From Spinacia oleracea (Eukaryota > Streptophyta > Magnoliopsida > Caryophyllales > Amaranthaceae), in NCBI RefSeq assembly GCF_020520425.1, contig NC_079489.1, forward strand, positions 15,462,001 to 15,526,000: a stretch of DNA of 64,000 nt, given 5' to 3'. Below the pieces are notes generated by a model, which was not told the origin of the DNA, searched no databases, and saw nothing but the letters and a program-made list of their open reading frames with translations. The stretch's first letter is position 1; every line of letters starts with the position of its first letter. Below are positions 12,450-32,100 of the stretch, in pieces. Both the position numbers and the translations under genes were made by a program.

Positions 12450-13317
12450 TTAACCATATGTGAGTTGTTCCACGTTGGAGAATAAGAGGAGAAATAACAT
12501 TTTATAAACTTGAGAAGTTATTCCAACTATTGCTTATTAGTTTTACTGTAGAACATTTGTTGAACTTATAAGTGAAATGAAAACTCCTCCTAATTGGGTT
12601 ATGAGTTATTTTTGTTTTCTTAAAAAAAAAAATAGACAAGTGGCATTAATCGAAACATTTTGCTAATTTTAAATATTAGTACGGACCGGAAAAAAAAGTA
12701 TAAAAAATTACGAGAAACATTTGTATGGGCTAAACTCAACACAACCGATGAATTTCTCAACTTATTGTAAACCATGTTAAGCCAAGTATGCAAGTGAGCC
12801 CAAAAACCAAAATATGACATACCCAGGGGGCTCACAATTCGTGTTAGTTAAAGGTTATTCACAAAATATGAAATCAAATGAAATTGATCGTAAATTGAAT
12901 AACACAACTAATGTGAAATGTGTTTAATTGGGGAGTTTTTGAATTGATACATGTTTATAATCCTTTGAACATAAAACCATTTAGATTGTGTCATAAACTC
13001 GTAATGTCGGGTTAGAGATTATCAGATTAACCTCAAATGCTACCCATTATTCATACGACAAATAGTTCGGGTTGGGGCACCATGCGGAACGAAGGCTGCC
13101 AAATATGTCAACTAAACAAAAAGATTGCTGAAAATAGTTCCTAGGCTTCCTACCTTCTTTTAGCATATGAAAAAAACATACAAAGTATGTACACAAACTT
13201 CGTTAAAAGGCGAAACCCTCGCCCCTAGGGACTCCACCGTCCGGACATGCAAGCATCTTAGAGGAGATAAGTCGCAACATGTATCTCGATTGGTTAGTGT
13301 ACAAGGAGTTGTATCTT

Positions 13318-13340
13318 TTACAGGACTTGAACCCTGGACC
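13318..13340 (-). repeat. SINE-like tRNA head, B box
   Basis: On the minus strand GGTCCAGGGTTCAAGTCC contains a canonical RNA polymerase III B box (GGTTCAAGTCC). The minus-strand sequence that follows to about 13170 has no coding structure and ends in a T-rich stretch. This is probably a tRNA-derived SINE remnant. The A box upstream is weak. Confidence 0.4.
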
Positions 13341-13451
13341 ACGCCATATATTTTGCGAATTCCCCCTTACTCTTTACCAGAGGCGGACCCACTGTGTAAC
13401 GAGGGTAAACATTTACCCGCCCAAGTACAACTAAATAAGTGAATTGTGGGA

Positions 13452-13530
13452 TAGATCATAGATGAGTTGGTATTTAGTGGTCAAGGGTTCAAATCCTCAC
13501 CATATCATTTCATGCAAATCCATTGTTGAC
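13452..13530 (+). repeat. SINE-like tRNA head, A and B boxes
   Basis: TAGATGAGTTGGT (A-box-like) is followed at normal spacing by GGGTTCAAATCCTC (B box). A separate A-box-like TAGCTCAGTTGGT on the minus strand at about 13655-13667 suggests a second fragment. The tail is not clearly bounded. Confidence 0.45.
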
Positions 13531-13845
13531 ACTTAAATTACAACCTGCAAAGGAATTGAATATGGAGTTTTGAAGATAATATTTAATTTATGCTCTTTAA
13601 AATAGATTTTTGAGTTGTAGTAAATTTATATTTTACACACCCTGTTTGAACCAACTGAGCTATGCACACAAACTTCAACTTCGCATAGAGCCATAGGCCC
13701 CCAAGATACAAAGTACGGAGCATATAAATAAATACACCAAGTTATTTTACATACATGTAAATAAATACAATTGCGCGACAAACAAGCCCTCCATGGGGAG
13801 AAAAGAATCATCCAAAAAAATGTCCTAGATAACTTGGGGTGCAAA

Positions 13846-22218
<8,373 letters not shown>

Positions 22219-22747
22219 CTGCCCTAAATTTTTACAACAGACCCAACTTTGACCAAATTTTATTCACAAAATTGCAAACCCGGAATTAAAAATCAATATG
22301 AACTGTCATCAGCAGATAATTGGAGGAAAGTTTCCAAGTTTTGGGAATAAAATTGGGACCACCCTGAAGTTGTAGTGGGTTGATTTGATCAATGTATAAA
22401 GGAAGATAACATAAAGAAAGGAACTTCGAGAAACCCAGAAACAAATGGGGATGTAAAATGCAATTAAACAGTGATTTTTCTGGAATTTTGGAAGTTGGGA
22501 TGAAGGAAGAAAACAGAAGTAGCAATGTCGCCAAGTTGCCAACGCAGCAATGTTGCCAACTCAGAATGGATATACTTCCGTATAAGACATCCGTCCACCT
22601 CATTAATCTTATTCACTTCCATTCTTAAAGTTGAAAACGCACTTACAAAATACTCTTTCCGTCTTTAAAAGATTGTTTCATTATAATTGTTTGGGTAAAA
22701 TTTTAAAAATTGAGACGATAAATTATCGTTAGCTTATAACAAAAATA
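22219..22747. promoter_or_regulatory. INT1 5' flank / promoter region
   Basis: This is the sequence upstream of the INT1 start (which lies on the minus strand). It contains AT-rich DNA and no other gene. I could not fix a TATA box or transcription start. MITE remnants begin at 22748, so the promoter has little repeat-free DNA beyond about 530 bp. Confidence 0.35.
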
Positions 22748-22917
22748 CTTCATCCGTTCTTTTTTCAAATGACACAAATGTTTTAGGTACGTTTGCCAAT
22801 ACAAGATTTCAAACATTAATATCTTCAATTATGTACAAGAAAAATTATAAAAAATTGATATTTAAAAAATAGTCATTGAGACGAATCTAATAGGACCTCA
22901 TGTGACAACGAAAGAAG
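22748..22917. mobile_element. degenerate Stowaway-like MITE
   Basis: CTTCATCCGTTC at the left and GAAAGAAG at the right are bounded by TA. The interior (aatatcttcaatt...aaaaattataaaa...gacctcatgtgac) matches the elements at 37645 and 38758 in the ARIADNE gene, so the three form one family. Confidence 0.6.
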
Positions 22918-23012
22918 TAATATAGTAATGTGATGTCTTGTTATATTCGTTTCAATATAGTATTTCATCCGTTTATATTTATATGATATTATTTATTTTG
23001 GCGCACATATTA

Positions 23013-23238
23013 GAGGAAGTATTTTCGGATATCTATATGTGTGGCAACACATATATCAGAGTAAAAGACAAATAGCTAAAAGACAAAATAGGGAAAAAAG
23101 GAAGTACCATTCATGTTTACAAAAAGTACCATTCTGACCAAAGTACCATTCAATTTCTTTTTTTGTCTTTTTCCTATTTTGTCTTTTGATATGATATGCA
23201 TTTACAAACACATATCCGATATCCGAAAATACCTCCTC
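23013..23238. mobile_element. Mutator-type foldback MITE (226 bp), 9-bp target duplication
   Basis: GAGGAAGTATTTTCGGATAT at the left mirrors ATATCCGAAAATACCTCCTC at the right with one mismatch. The arms extend inward through AGACAAAATAGG. The flanks are a perfect 9-bp duplication, CACATATTA, at 23004-23012 and 23239-23247. AAGTACCATTC is repeated three times in the loop. Confidence 0.88.
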
Positions 23239-24049
23239 CACATATTAAGGAGAAGTAAAATAGATAGTTAAAGAACACAAGTGCCCCTTACCAACAACCA
23301 ACCAACCATCACTTTCACCAAATCACCAGAAAAGTGAGGGTAAATATGAAAACCCCGTAAATAGATAGTACTCCGTATAAAATATGCACTTGTGTTCTAA
23401 CTTATAAGTTATATATATTTGTATGGCATAAAGAGCATATCCAATAGTCGTCTAAGATAGTAATTAAGACATTCATATTTACAAATTAGAGTCATTACTG
23501 GCTACGTGAGTATATGGAAGAGTGGATCATCTCGGCCAATATATTCATTTTTTTATTTGGGTCTACATATGCTTAATTTTTTTATTTTTTTCGAAAGATA
23601 TGCTTAATTGATCAACTCAATAAGATTAAAAACACTCATAGGGGCACCTAATGCACCCGAGTGTAAGATAGATTTTGTATGGTGATTTGAGGCAGAAAAT
23701 ACTTAATCTATATTTGAGGCAGATAATGCTTAATATATCTCCACGCAAGCTTCTTTTGGAAAGCATATGAAGGAGCAAAAGTGAAATACAAATCATCGTT
23801 ATGCAATATATCGAGACATATATTGACCATATTTTAGGATATATGCATAAAAATACGGAAAAATTGATAAAGGCAGTCCGAGCTATGGTCGTTCGACTTT
23901 AAAAGGGTCTAACTACGGATTATTACTGGCAGGCTCCAACTAAGAGAGGTATTAACTTTACGTGGGCCTTTTTACTGGTAACCGTGGTAACCGACTAAAT
24001 AAGTTAAAAAAAAAAATTCTAAATAATTACTTAAAAAAAATGATTGATA

Positions 24050-24480
24050 CTTCCTTCCTCCCCTCAGCCTGTAACTTCCATCATCATCGCCGCTTTCAAC
24101 CTTCCCTCTATCATCTCTTCCCACCCCACAACCATCTGTATCCATGCCCCACCTGAATACTTGACACCACCGCCGACCTCCTTCTCTCAGCACCCACCGT
24201 CACCTGACCCCAAAGACCCCTTCGACCACACTAGCTTTATCACCGCCTTCTCCACCTGGTCCCTTCGCCACTCCCCCCCTCTTCTCTCTCCTTCTCCGGC
24301 CACCTCGTCGAGCTTGAGCGTGCTCTCGACGTACTTCAATTCGGTCAATTCATCACTCATCATCTTAATTTTATGAGGTGGTCGTTGATAATTTGAGGGC
24401 TTATCTTCAGATTGTTGATGTGGCTTCTACATTGGGGTTGGATCGTGATATTTCTAATCATGATTTTCAATTGTTTAGGG
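24050..24480 (+). pseudogene. captured gene fragment inside the Pack-MULE, unidentified
   Basis: GC content jumps here relative to both flanks. One frame is Pro/Ser-rich to about 24370. A different frame shows protein-like text (GHLVELERALDVLQFGQF at about 24300-24350, then EVVDNLRAYLQIVDVASTLG at about 24374-24435). The reading is broken by an in-frame stop and frame changes. I do not recognise the donor gene. Confidence 0.55.
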
Positions 24481-24864
24481 ATAAATGAAATAGATTATCA
24501 GTTGTTTAGGGATAAACGAAAGAGATTAAGAGAAGAAGAAGGAGGAGGAGATATACTTCAAATTAAGAGAAGAAGGAGAACCCACCCAAACTTGCAATTT
24601 AATTCTTCAAAATCTAGAAAATTAATGGCTCAAATTTTTAGATAGGTAATTGCAAGGGCCGTTGGGACTTTTGAAGGAAGTATTTGATATATATTAGAAC
24701 TTTGTCACATTATATTTACAGTTAGAGTTGGTATTGATTGCTGACATTGGTATTCTAAGTCCAGTAGTATTAGGATATTTTATTAACGTCAATCGGTTGT
24801 ATAAATATGCATGACCATCAATAATAATCTCAAGCTTTCTCCTCTCTACATTATATTTTACAGG

Positions 24865-24969
24865 ACTTGGGAGTGGATGAATTAAAGAGATTAAGAGAAG
24901 AGCATGGAGATAAAATTAAAAGTAGCGAAAATGAAAGAGGAGCGAAGAAGAAGAAATCTGGGTTTTAAT
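24865..24969 (+). pseudogene. second captured exon-like piece in the Pack-MULE
   Basis: After a splice-acceptor-like TTTTACAG the frame DLGVDELKRLREEHGDKI continues to a stop near 24968 with a Lys-rich tail (KKKKSG). It resembles the nearby KRKRLREEEGGGD at about 24515-24555, so it may be another exon of the same donor gene or a local duplicate. Confidence 0.45.
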
Positions 24970-25699
24970 TAAGGGAGGGAGGTCTTTTTTATTAAATGGG
25001 TGGGCTTTTGTATTTAAAACGGGTGGTTTGTTTTAAATGGGTAGTATTTTTTTAATTGCCACGTGATAATTGGAAGACACTTGCCACGTCATCATTTTAC
25101 CTTATTCAGCCGGTCATTTTTATGATGGGTCCACACGAAGTCAACACCTGTAATAGTTGGGACCTGCCAGTAATATTTCATAGTTGGACCCTTTTAAAGT
25201 CGAACGTCCATAGTTGGAACTGCCTTTATCAATTTTTCCTAAAAATACTATTAATAACTTTTCTAAAGAGTAGAAAAAATTGGGTACATGGTGGGCCCCA
25301 TTGTTCATTGTGATCCTCTCTCATAATGTTAGCATAATATAATGTCGAAAGGGTAGAGAGCACATGTATAAAAAAACGGGATGGAGAGCAATGGGAATCA
25401 AATTCTCCCAATAGGAAGCAATATAAATAGCCTAAACATGTTGATCCATCCCCAATTCTCAACTAATTGGTGGCGGAGACACAAGCTTACAACGTATTGC
25501 ATAATTCTATCATGATAAGTTGTTCAATGAAATAATTTAATTACATGAGCCTTTAAATGATACAAGCATCCTAACAAGAGAAACCAACTCATCTAAACAA
25601 TATATGCCAAGACAAATAAGCAATGTTTCTTACAATAACATAGTCCATAGAATCGGTAAATATTACAAAGCTTTACAACTCATTCTCAAGGATCTAAGC

Positions 25700-26262
25700 A
25701 GGTGTAGCTCCCCAAATTCAAGGCTTTGGTCCCGGGAACAAAGGCACACACAAAAAGAAACGTGAGCGCCACAATATCGGCAGTTAGTAGTAAAAGTTAC
25801 ACCCATTAATTACATTAGGTTTAGCAATGGAAACAATGATTTGGATACAATAAGGTTTGTGAATTGTGATCCAACATAATATGCCTCCAATTCCACCAAA
25901 TAATCCTCGGTGTGCTTCAGGATAAATCTCAAAGTTGATGGTCATGTACAAGTGTTACTTATGGGGTAAATAAGGCAATGTGTAGGGGCAAGCGTGAATA
26001 GACAAACCTTGAGTTGCCAGATGACCCAAAGAGAAGATAGGTAGAGAGGAGGATGAGAGAAACAGAAACACTTGCAAGTCTCGAGAGGTCAGTGTACCCC
26101 ACCCTTTATGGTCGATCAAGTATATGCTTAAGACTATTACGAAAACATGCATAACATCGACCATGAGAGATATTAAAAAAAATGCTAACTAGTTGAGCTA
26201 AAGCCAACAATTTGGACAATAGAAGAGCTATAATACATGACGGGGTTAATTCCTAAAAACGA
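25700..26262 (-). pseudogene. decayed inositol-transporter (INT) pseudogene
   Basis: On the minus strand, pieces in different frames line up in order with the last exon of the INT1 gene: LGINPVMYYSSSIVQIVGF (about 26255-26195), IYLIDHKGWGTL (about 26130-26095), LASVSVSLILLSTYLLFG (about 26075-26020), TINFEIYPEAHRGLFGGIGG (about 25940-25880) and ALTFLFVCAFVPGTKAL (about 25770-25715). At least two frame shifts and internal stops separate them, and the segment before VPW is replaced. No upstream exons were found. It lies about 3.5 kb upstream of INT1 in the same orientation, so an ancient tandem duplicate is the simplest reading. Confidence 0.85.
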
Positions 26263-27830
26263 CTACATGCATGCATATAAAGTTGATTTAGTGCACCAAA
26301 AGAGTTTTTAAGAAGTTACGAATATTTTAAAATGGCATAAAACAAAGATTATTAGAAACCAAATAAACATAGGATAAAAGAATGAAAGTTAATGATCCCT
26401 AACTACACAACTTAAGCTCTTTATTTGCAACCCGTGGTCTGTAAATTGTCATACATGCTTAGACATTTTGAGTTAATTTTTTTTAAAACACAACTACTTG
26501 ACAATGTTTGAGTAAAAGATGCATTCAATTCAATATTTTGTTTTACTTCGTAGTTAGAACCTCGAATATTGCTCTAAGAGTTCCAAGAACGATGATCATT
26601 ATTACTTTTCACTATAATAGAAAACTTGTAAGCTTTAGTTAAAAACTAGATTATATCACGTGCACTGGATATTCTAAAATTATTATTTGATTATATTTTC
26701 AATAAAATATTTATCCTCCTAAAGCTAATACATAATTAATAATTTTTTAGCATACTCATTTAATTATCATCTAATATGAAAAATTTCGTTCTACTTCGTA
26801 TTTTATATGCTTACTATGTTAATTTAATCAAAATATTGAGTAAATATTACATTATTGATATACCAATATGACTAAAATATTTCTAAAGGTATCTATTATT
26901 GTCATATTCTGCAATCCAATATTTTGTTTTCATACATAAATAATTTATAAAACAAAAAAGAAAATTATAATAAATTAAATAAAGTAGATATATTTTAGAA
27001 AATAAGTTTTTGTTGGGAAAAAATTGCACAAGGAAGTGACGTCTGTCATCCCCGATTGCTACTTTGAATAATTAAAATTCAAGATTCTTTTTCAACTCAA
27101 TATTTGACCAAAATGCATTTAGTCCATAAAAGTGAAAAGATTCATTGAGTTCATCAATTACACATGTACGTTACCGTCATTTATCATGCCAAATAAATTT
27201 TCAGTTAGATCATCTTACAATTCGTTTAATTTATTTTCTAATGGAACTACGTTCTTCAAATTAATAAGATATATGCATGGCATTTATGTAGTTGATGCTT
27301 ATGAGACTTATGATATATATCATGTTTAATTCATTGTTCTCCTAATATTTTAATTGCTACTTTTTTTCCAATATATTCCATAAAAAATAAAAGGTAACAC
27401 AAAGATTTAGTTGTTTTAGACTTCATGTTAACATGTGTTTATAAATTAATGTGCATTAAATTAATGTGCATGGATATACAACAATTAATAGTTGGTTAAG
27501 ATGGTAATGAGAGTTATTCTCCAAACATGAGGTCTTGTGTTCGAAGCTTATTGTATTGATTTTTGGTTGTCAATAACATTCATATAACCTTGGTGAGTGG
27601 ATGACATGGCGTAAATAGGAGAGTTCTACATGGCACATAAACTTTTTTCGCAACGCCTTTTAATAATATATTAGTATAGATAATAGACCATTTTATATTT
27701 TCTATTTTTCCTTCTTGTTTTAGAATAGTGATTAAGATTGGTGGATTGTGTTCTTGTGTACGATATATCACGTGTTCGAATTCCTAATCTCTCCATCTAT
27801 AATCTACATTGGTCATCGTGTCTCATTCGC
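26263..27830. other. AT-rich intergenic DNA, SINE-like heads only
   Basis: No protein-like frame is visible. Two tRNA-like A/B box pairs occur: 27489-27547 (TAGTTGGTTAAGATGG ... GTGTTCGAAGC) and 27726-27783 (TAGTGATTAAGATTGG ... GTGTTCGAATTCC). These resemble tRNA-derived SINE heads, but no tails could be bounded. Confidence 0.4.
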
Positions 27831-27834
27831 ATAA

Positions 27835-28626
27835 GAGCATGATTAACCAAGAGGCTATCCCCTTCCTCTATTTTCTTATCTCCCCCCCCCCTCATTTTGA
27901 CACATCAGAATCTCTTTCATCCACATCATTTTCCATTATCTCCTTCCTTTTCATCATCATATTTCTTTAAATCGTCCCACAATCAAGAGTATCGCCTCTT
28001 ACTTTCTCTCTCTTCATACACATATCCCACCACATATTCTATTACATTAAATGATTTAATTTTCAATATGTTAACTTATTAATATTAGATTAATGATAAT
28101 TTAAATTGTTTCAAAATTATTAAAATCAAATTATGATCATAATTCAATATTTTTACAGAAACTTAAATATTAATGATAATTTAAATCTATTAATTAGTAA
28201 ATAAAACGATCGTCACATATGTAATAAATAATTAAATATGATAATAGAGATACCTCGATAAAAATAAAGTGTATGAAAATAGGTAAAAATTAGGTTCATT
28301 TTACAGATTTTTTAAAATAGTCATTGGTGTTTTTTATTTTTATTTTTTATAATTAATATGTTTCCGTTTTAATTTTATTATCGTTTAAAGAATTATAACC
28401 GTTGGAAATATGAGTAAATTTGACAGCCACTACTAATGTAACAAGAAGCGAAATTTAACTTGCGAAAGGTTTCTATTGGACACATGAGCCAAGGAATGTT
28501 ATTCTCTTGAATGTTATTCCTCTTCCTTAAAGAAATCATCTCCTCCATTTCTATAACAATGAGAAATCCTCTTACAAAAAGAGAAAGTGCTAAGAAGAAG
28601 ATGTTTCCTCTTGATTAATCATGCTC
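27835..28626. mobile_element. PIF/Harbinger-like MITE (792 bp)
   Basis: GAGCATGATTAACCAAGAGG at the left mirrors CCTCTTGATTAATCATGCTC at the right with one mismatch. A TAA trinucleotide flanks both ends (27832-27834, 28627-28629). The termini are related to those of the 12095 element, but this copy is more than twice as long. No transposase frame is present. Confidence 0.82.
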
Positions 28627-28924
28627 TAAGATCATTCCAAATGAAAATTTCCCCTACAAAGACAACCCAATTAACATTACCCACTTCATTATGTTCCAAT
28701 TAAACAAACATTACATAAAAGGTCCAAAAAAAAAAAAAAAAAACCAAAAAAAAAGAAAATCACAAACCTCAATGCCACCTCATCATCATCATCATCCCCC
28801 CGGCAAAAGTTTTCCTTTTCTTTCTTCTCATTTTCCACTGTCTTTTCACTTTCTCTCTCCTCCCACCGCCCTAATTTAATTTTAACTTTCCAAATTATCT
28901 CCCCCTCATTTTTCTTCTTTCCAT

Positions 28925-28933
28925 AAACCCTAA
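28925..28933. promoter_or_regulatory. telo-box (AAACCCTAA) upstream of ARIADNE gene
   Basis: AAACCCTAA lies about 190 bp before the start codon. In plants this motif is common near transcription starts of growth- and translation-linked genes. A second copy, inverted, lies at 29107-29115. Confidence 0.5.
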
Positions 28934-29106
28934 TCCAAATTCCCCCCATCTTTTCAGGTTCTTTTTGATGATCAGAATTCTTTCCTCCTGATCATCATCA
29001 CCTCCATTTATCTTGCTCTCTTTGCTTTAATCGATCGCAAAGCATCTCTCTCTTTTGCGCTGAATTGTAGCTGTTAGGAGAGAGAAAGCTAAGAAACTGA
29101 AGCGAG

Positions 29107-29115
29107 TTAGGGTTT
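29107..29115. promoter_or_regulatory. telo-box in ARIADNE 5' leader
   Basis: TTAGGGTTT is the reverse complement of AAACCCTAA and ends four bases before the start codon at 29120. It is inside the probable 5' leader. Confidence 0.5.
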
Positions 29116-29119
29116 AGAA

Positions 29120-32100
29120 ATGGACTCTGATTATGAGATTGTGGATGCTTATGATGGAGATTCTGCTGAAGATTATTTCAGTGGCGGTGATACTGATATG
29201 GATGAGGGTGATTCTATTGGCGGCTTCGAAGAGGATGAAGATGATGGTGATAATGCCGGTTATGAGTATGGTTATGCAAGTGATGAAGGCTCCGAGGTTT
29301 GATTTTCTTTATGATTCTTGTTTGCTTTTTAAAGGTTTTAGTTTTTAGTACTTTTCGTGTAATGGATTACTTTAAAAGTAGTTGAATTACGATTTTATTG
29401 ATGTTTATGAATTAGTTTTGAATTAAGATTGTAGTTCGTCATTTGGTTGGAGTGTGTTTTAAGTGAGTTGTTGTCTGGTTATTGGCATTGAGAATTTAGT
29501 CTTTGAAATGGATTGGTGTGTGATTCCCGACGTGCTCTTTGATGGTATTAATCGATATATGTTACAGTGGAGGTTTGTATGGCGTGATTTTGCTGCAAAT
29601 ACCATGATTCTTTCGATTGTTTAAGTTTCGTTCTGTAGGTTCTGTTTGTAGAGTGAAATGGGCAGTTTGTGCAGTTTTGCACTTGAATTTTGTGGAGTGA
29701 TAAATGCAATCTGTGCTCATGATGTGGGGAATCATGTCGTGGATGGTATTTAAAGTGATCGTCAATCTATTACATAAATGCAACTTGCTGAAGATTACTT
29801 TCTCTTAATGACTGTCTTTCAATTATCTTAAAGAGGAGCAAGTTAATTGATGACCGTTGCACGTGTGAGCCATATTAATGAATTATTGAGGACATTATAA
29901 GTTAATCTGCCAAATTTGGGATGATTGATAGTCGTTGAAAGAAAGAAAAGTACTTGAGTGGATAATGTGACTGGCAGCCTTATGAGGCATTAGCAGCTGG
30001 GTGGAAATAAACACATTTCTAACAATATTCATGGAGATATAACCTGAGAAGAAATTTTTAAAAAGACTCCGGACAGGGTGAATTGAGTCTGCTGTTTGCG
30101 TGTTTCACTGTAGGCAGACTAGGCACTTGGGTTACCTTTTGATCTCTATGAATCTCAGTCTCTGATGTATGGAATGACGAAAGGGGTTTCATGCTTGGTT
30201 ATAAGTGCAGCACCCAATGTAACTGTTGTCTTATGGTGATCTGGTGAAGGATTAGCTGTTGCTGTCTTTATCCACAACATAAATCCACAATATTGGATTA
30301 GGATTGAAGAGCAACTTGTGCAGGGTCGAGGCATGGATTGAGTTGTTGCCTAAGGGAACACGATTTGCGTAACCATCTAACTAGAGAATTACGTTGATCT
30401 GGTACTATGTGTAATTTATGAGTTCTTGCATCTTAACTGGGACAGACATATCACGGTAAAGGGATGTAACATGGTTACTGACCCAACCCTTGCATCAACC
30501 ACTATCGTTGCTCTCTGTTTTTTTTTTCATTGTACACAAGCTTTTACTACTATTGTATACAAAATCTCATTGGCTTTTTAGCTAGTATTTAGGTCATGCT
30601 TATGATGTGGAGTTTCTATGCATAATGTTGGCTATTATTGGTGTATTGCAAAGGTATTTCCTTGACAAGCTGTGTGGATACTACATAATAGTTGTATCCT
30701 TGATAGAGAAGGGAAGTAAAGCATATGGAAATCTAATATTTGAGTATTGTGGTCTCTCCCTCCTTGGGACAATAAAGTCGCTCGTTGGATCCTTGTGTGC
30801 TATTTAGAAGTTAGTTTAAGAAGAGAAAGGGGATATATAGCTTGTCATTTTAAAACAAAGAATTGACGTGGTTCATAACTTCACCGAATGTTTACTAGTA
30901 CACTTTTTGTAGATTTTTTTTGTTCCTATAGAAAGATCACGCTTCCTGTGTGGCAGTGTCCCATTATAATCTTTACTTTCACACTTGGTAGGGTACAAAG
31001 ATTTTAAATAAACGTGTTTATGCTCTAAAACTTGGAAAGTGGGTGGAATAATGGATAGAGGAAAGGAAGAGAAAAAGTTTGGATGGAGAAATATATTGAA
31101 TTGCTGGGATGGAAAGAGAAAGGGAGAAGTAATATTTAAATTATTGACTTTAATTTAAAAGGATTGAACTATATTTTTGAGACATCCAAAATCTGAAGTC
31201 TGTTTATTTCAGGAAGGAGTTCATATTTTGTAGGGTGTCAGGCTGTCAGTTATTTGAGTTCTCATTGTGACAAATTAGTTTCGTGTCTACTCTGTTTGTA
31301 GGGATGATGATAAGACGAGTCCAGCTGAAAATCTCAACTCTACAACTCACCCAATCTTTAGCGATCATGGTGATAATTGGTTCTAGGAATGACTTGAAGC
31401 TTAAGTTATTCTAATTGGTGTTTGTGTGGTTTTGGCAGATTGGAGGGGGTGGGGTGGAGGTCCCATTTATTGTGTAGAAGTAAGTTGAAAGAAATAAAAA
31501 GACTAGAGTTGCTTCCAATAAAAAATAGAAATTGTAAGGTACACAAATCATTTTGGGAATGAAATCATCATTTTAACGGCAGCAAAATCTGAATTCATAC
31601 AATAGTCAACCTGAATCCCATGTACAATATTCCTTGCATGGCTTTCTCCACAACCACTTACGAAACTATACAAATTGTTTGTCAATATTTGTTAAACTCC
31701 TCAAGAAATATTGACAAGAAAATCTGATACTCCCTCCGTCCCAGATTAGTTGTTACACTTACCTTTGCACAAAGTTTTAGGTGATAAGTGGTTGTTTGGT
31801 TATCAATTGTTATTTTATTGAAAAAGTAGATGTGATAGGAGTTAGTGGGGTATTTTTTTAATTGAATGTGAGAGGGTGTGGGTCAAAAAAGAATTAGTGG
31901 GAAGAGAGAGACAATATAATAATTGTGGGGTCATTCCTAATTTAGAAGTGTAACAACTAATCTGGGACGGACGAAAAAGGAAAGTGTAACAACTAATCTG
32001 GGACGGAGGGAGTATCTTGAGGCTTTAAAATCAAATCTACTTGATATCTTTTATGTAGGAAGAGGTTCAAAAGAAAATTAAATAATGTCATTATGTAAAA

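Larger units (their letters stand above)
5460..13845. other. AT-rich intergenic region with MITEs, no host gene seen
   Basis: Apart from the elements listed separately, no frame here shows codon structure or a recognisable protein. Short frames (60-105 codons) are AT-rich chance openings. Several copies of the 9-mer TACTCCGTA or its complement fall here (9137, 9794, 10132, 11058, 11214). Confidence 0.6.
23857..25239. mobile_element. Pack-MULE-like element (1383 bp) with captured gene pieces
   Basis: The terminal inverted repeats exceed 100 bp. Both begin GGAAAAATTGATAAAGGCAG and share CGTTCGACTTTAAAAGGGTC and ATTACTGGCAGG further in. The flanking 9-bp duplication TAAAAATAC is perfect (23848-23856, 25240-25248). 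These are Mutator hallmarks. The interior has no transposase. It holds a GC-rich, Pro/Ser-coding segment unlike the AT-rich surroundings and intron-exon-like structure, as in elements that carry transduplicated host sequence. Confidence 0.9.

Noticed and set aside
13650..13700. Functional tRNA gene
   Set aside because: Only an A-box-like TAGCTCAGTTGGT is present on the minus strand. No cloverleaf or matching B box follows at the right distance.
22286..22603. 105-codon minus-strand frame upstream of INT1
   Set aside because: It overlaps the INT1 5' leader, has no family resemblance and no splice link to exon 1, which begins well with its own ATG at 22218.
24050..24650. A functional new gene inside the Pack-MULE
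   Set aside because: The frames are interrupted and change. No complete product can be read, so it is reported as captured fragments.
27840..28100. CRISPR-like or phage-like structure
   Set aside because: The window is plant nuclear DNA with spliced genes. No direct repeat with regular unique spacers exists.
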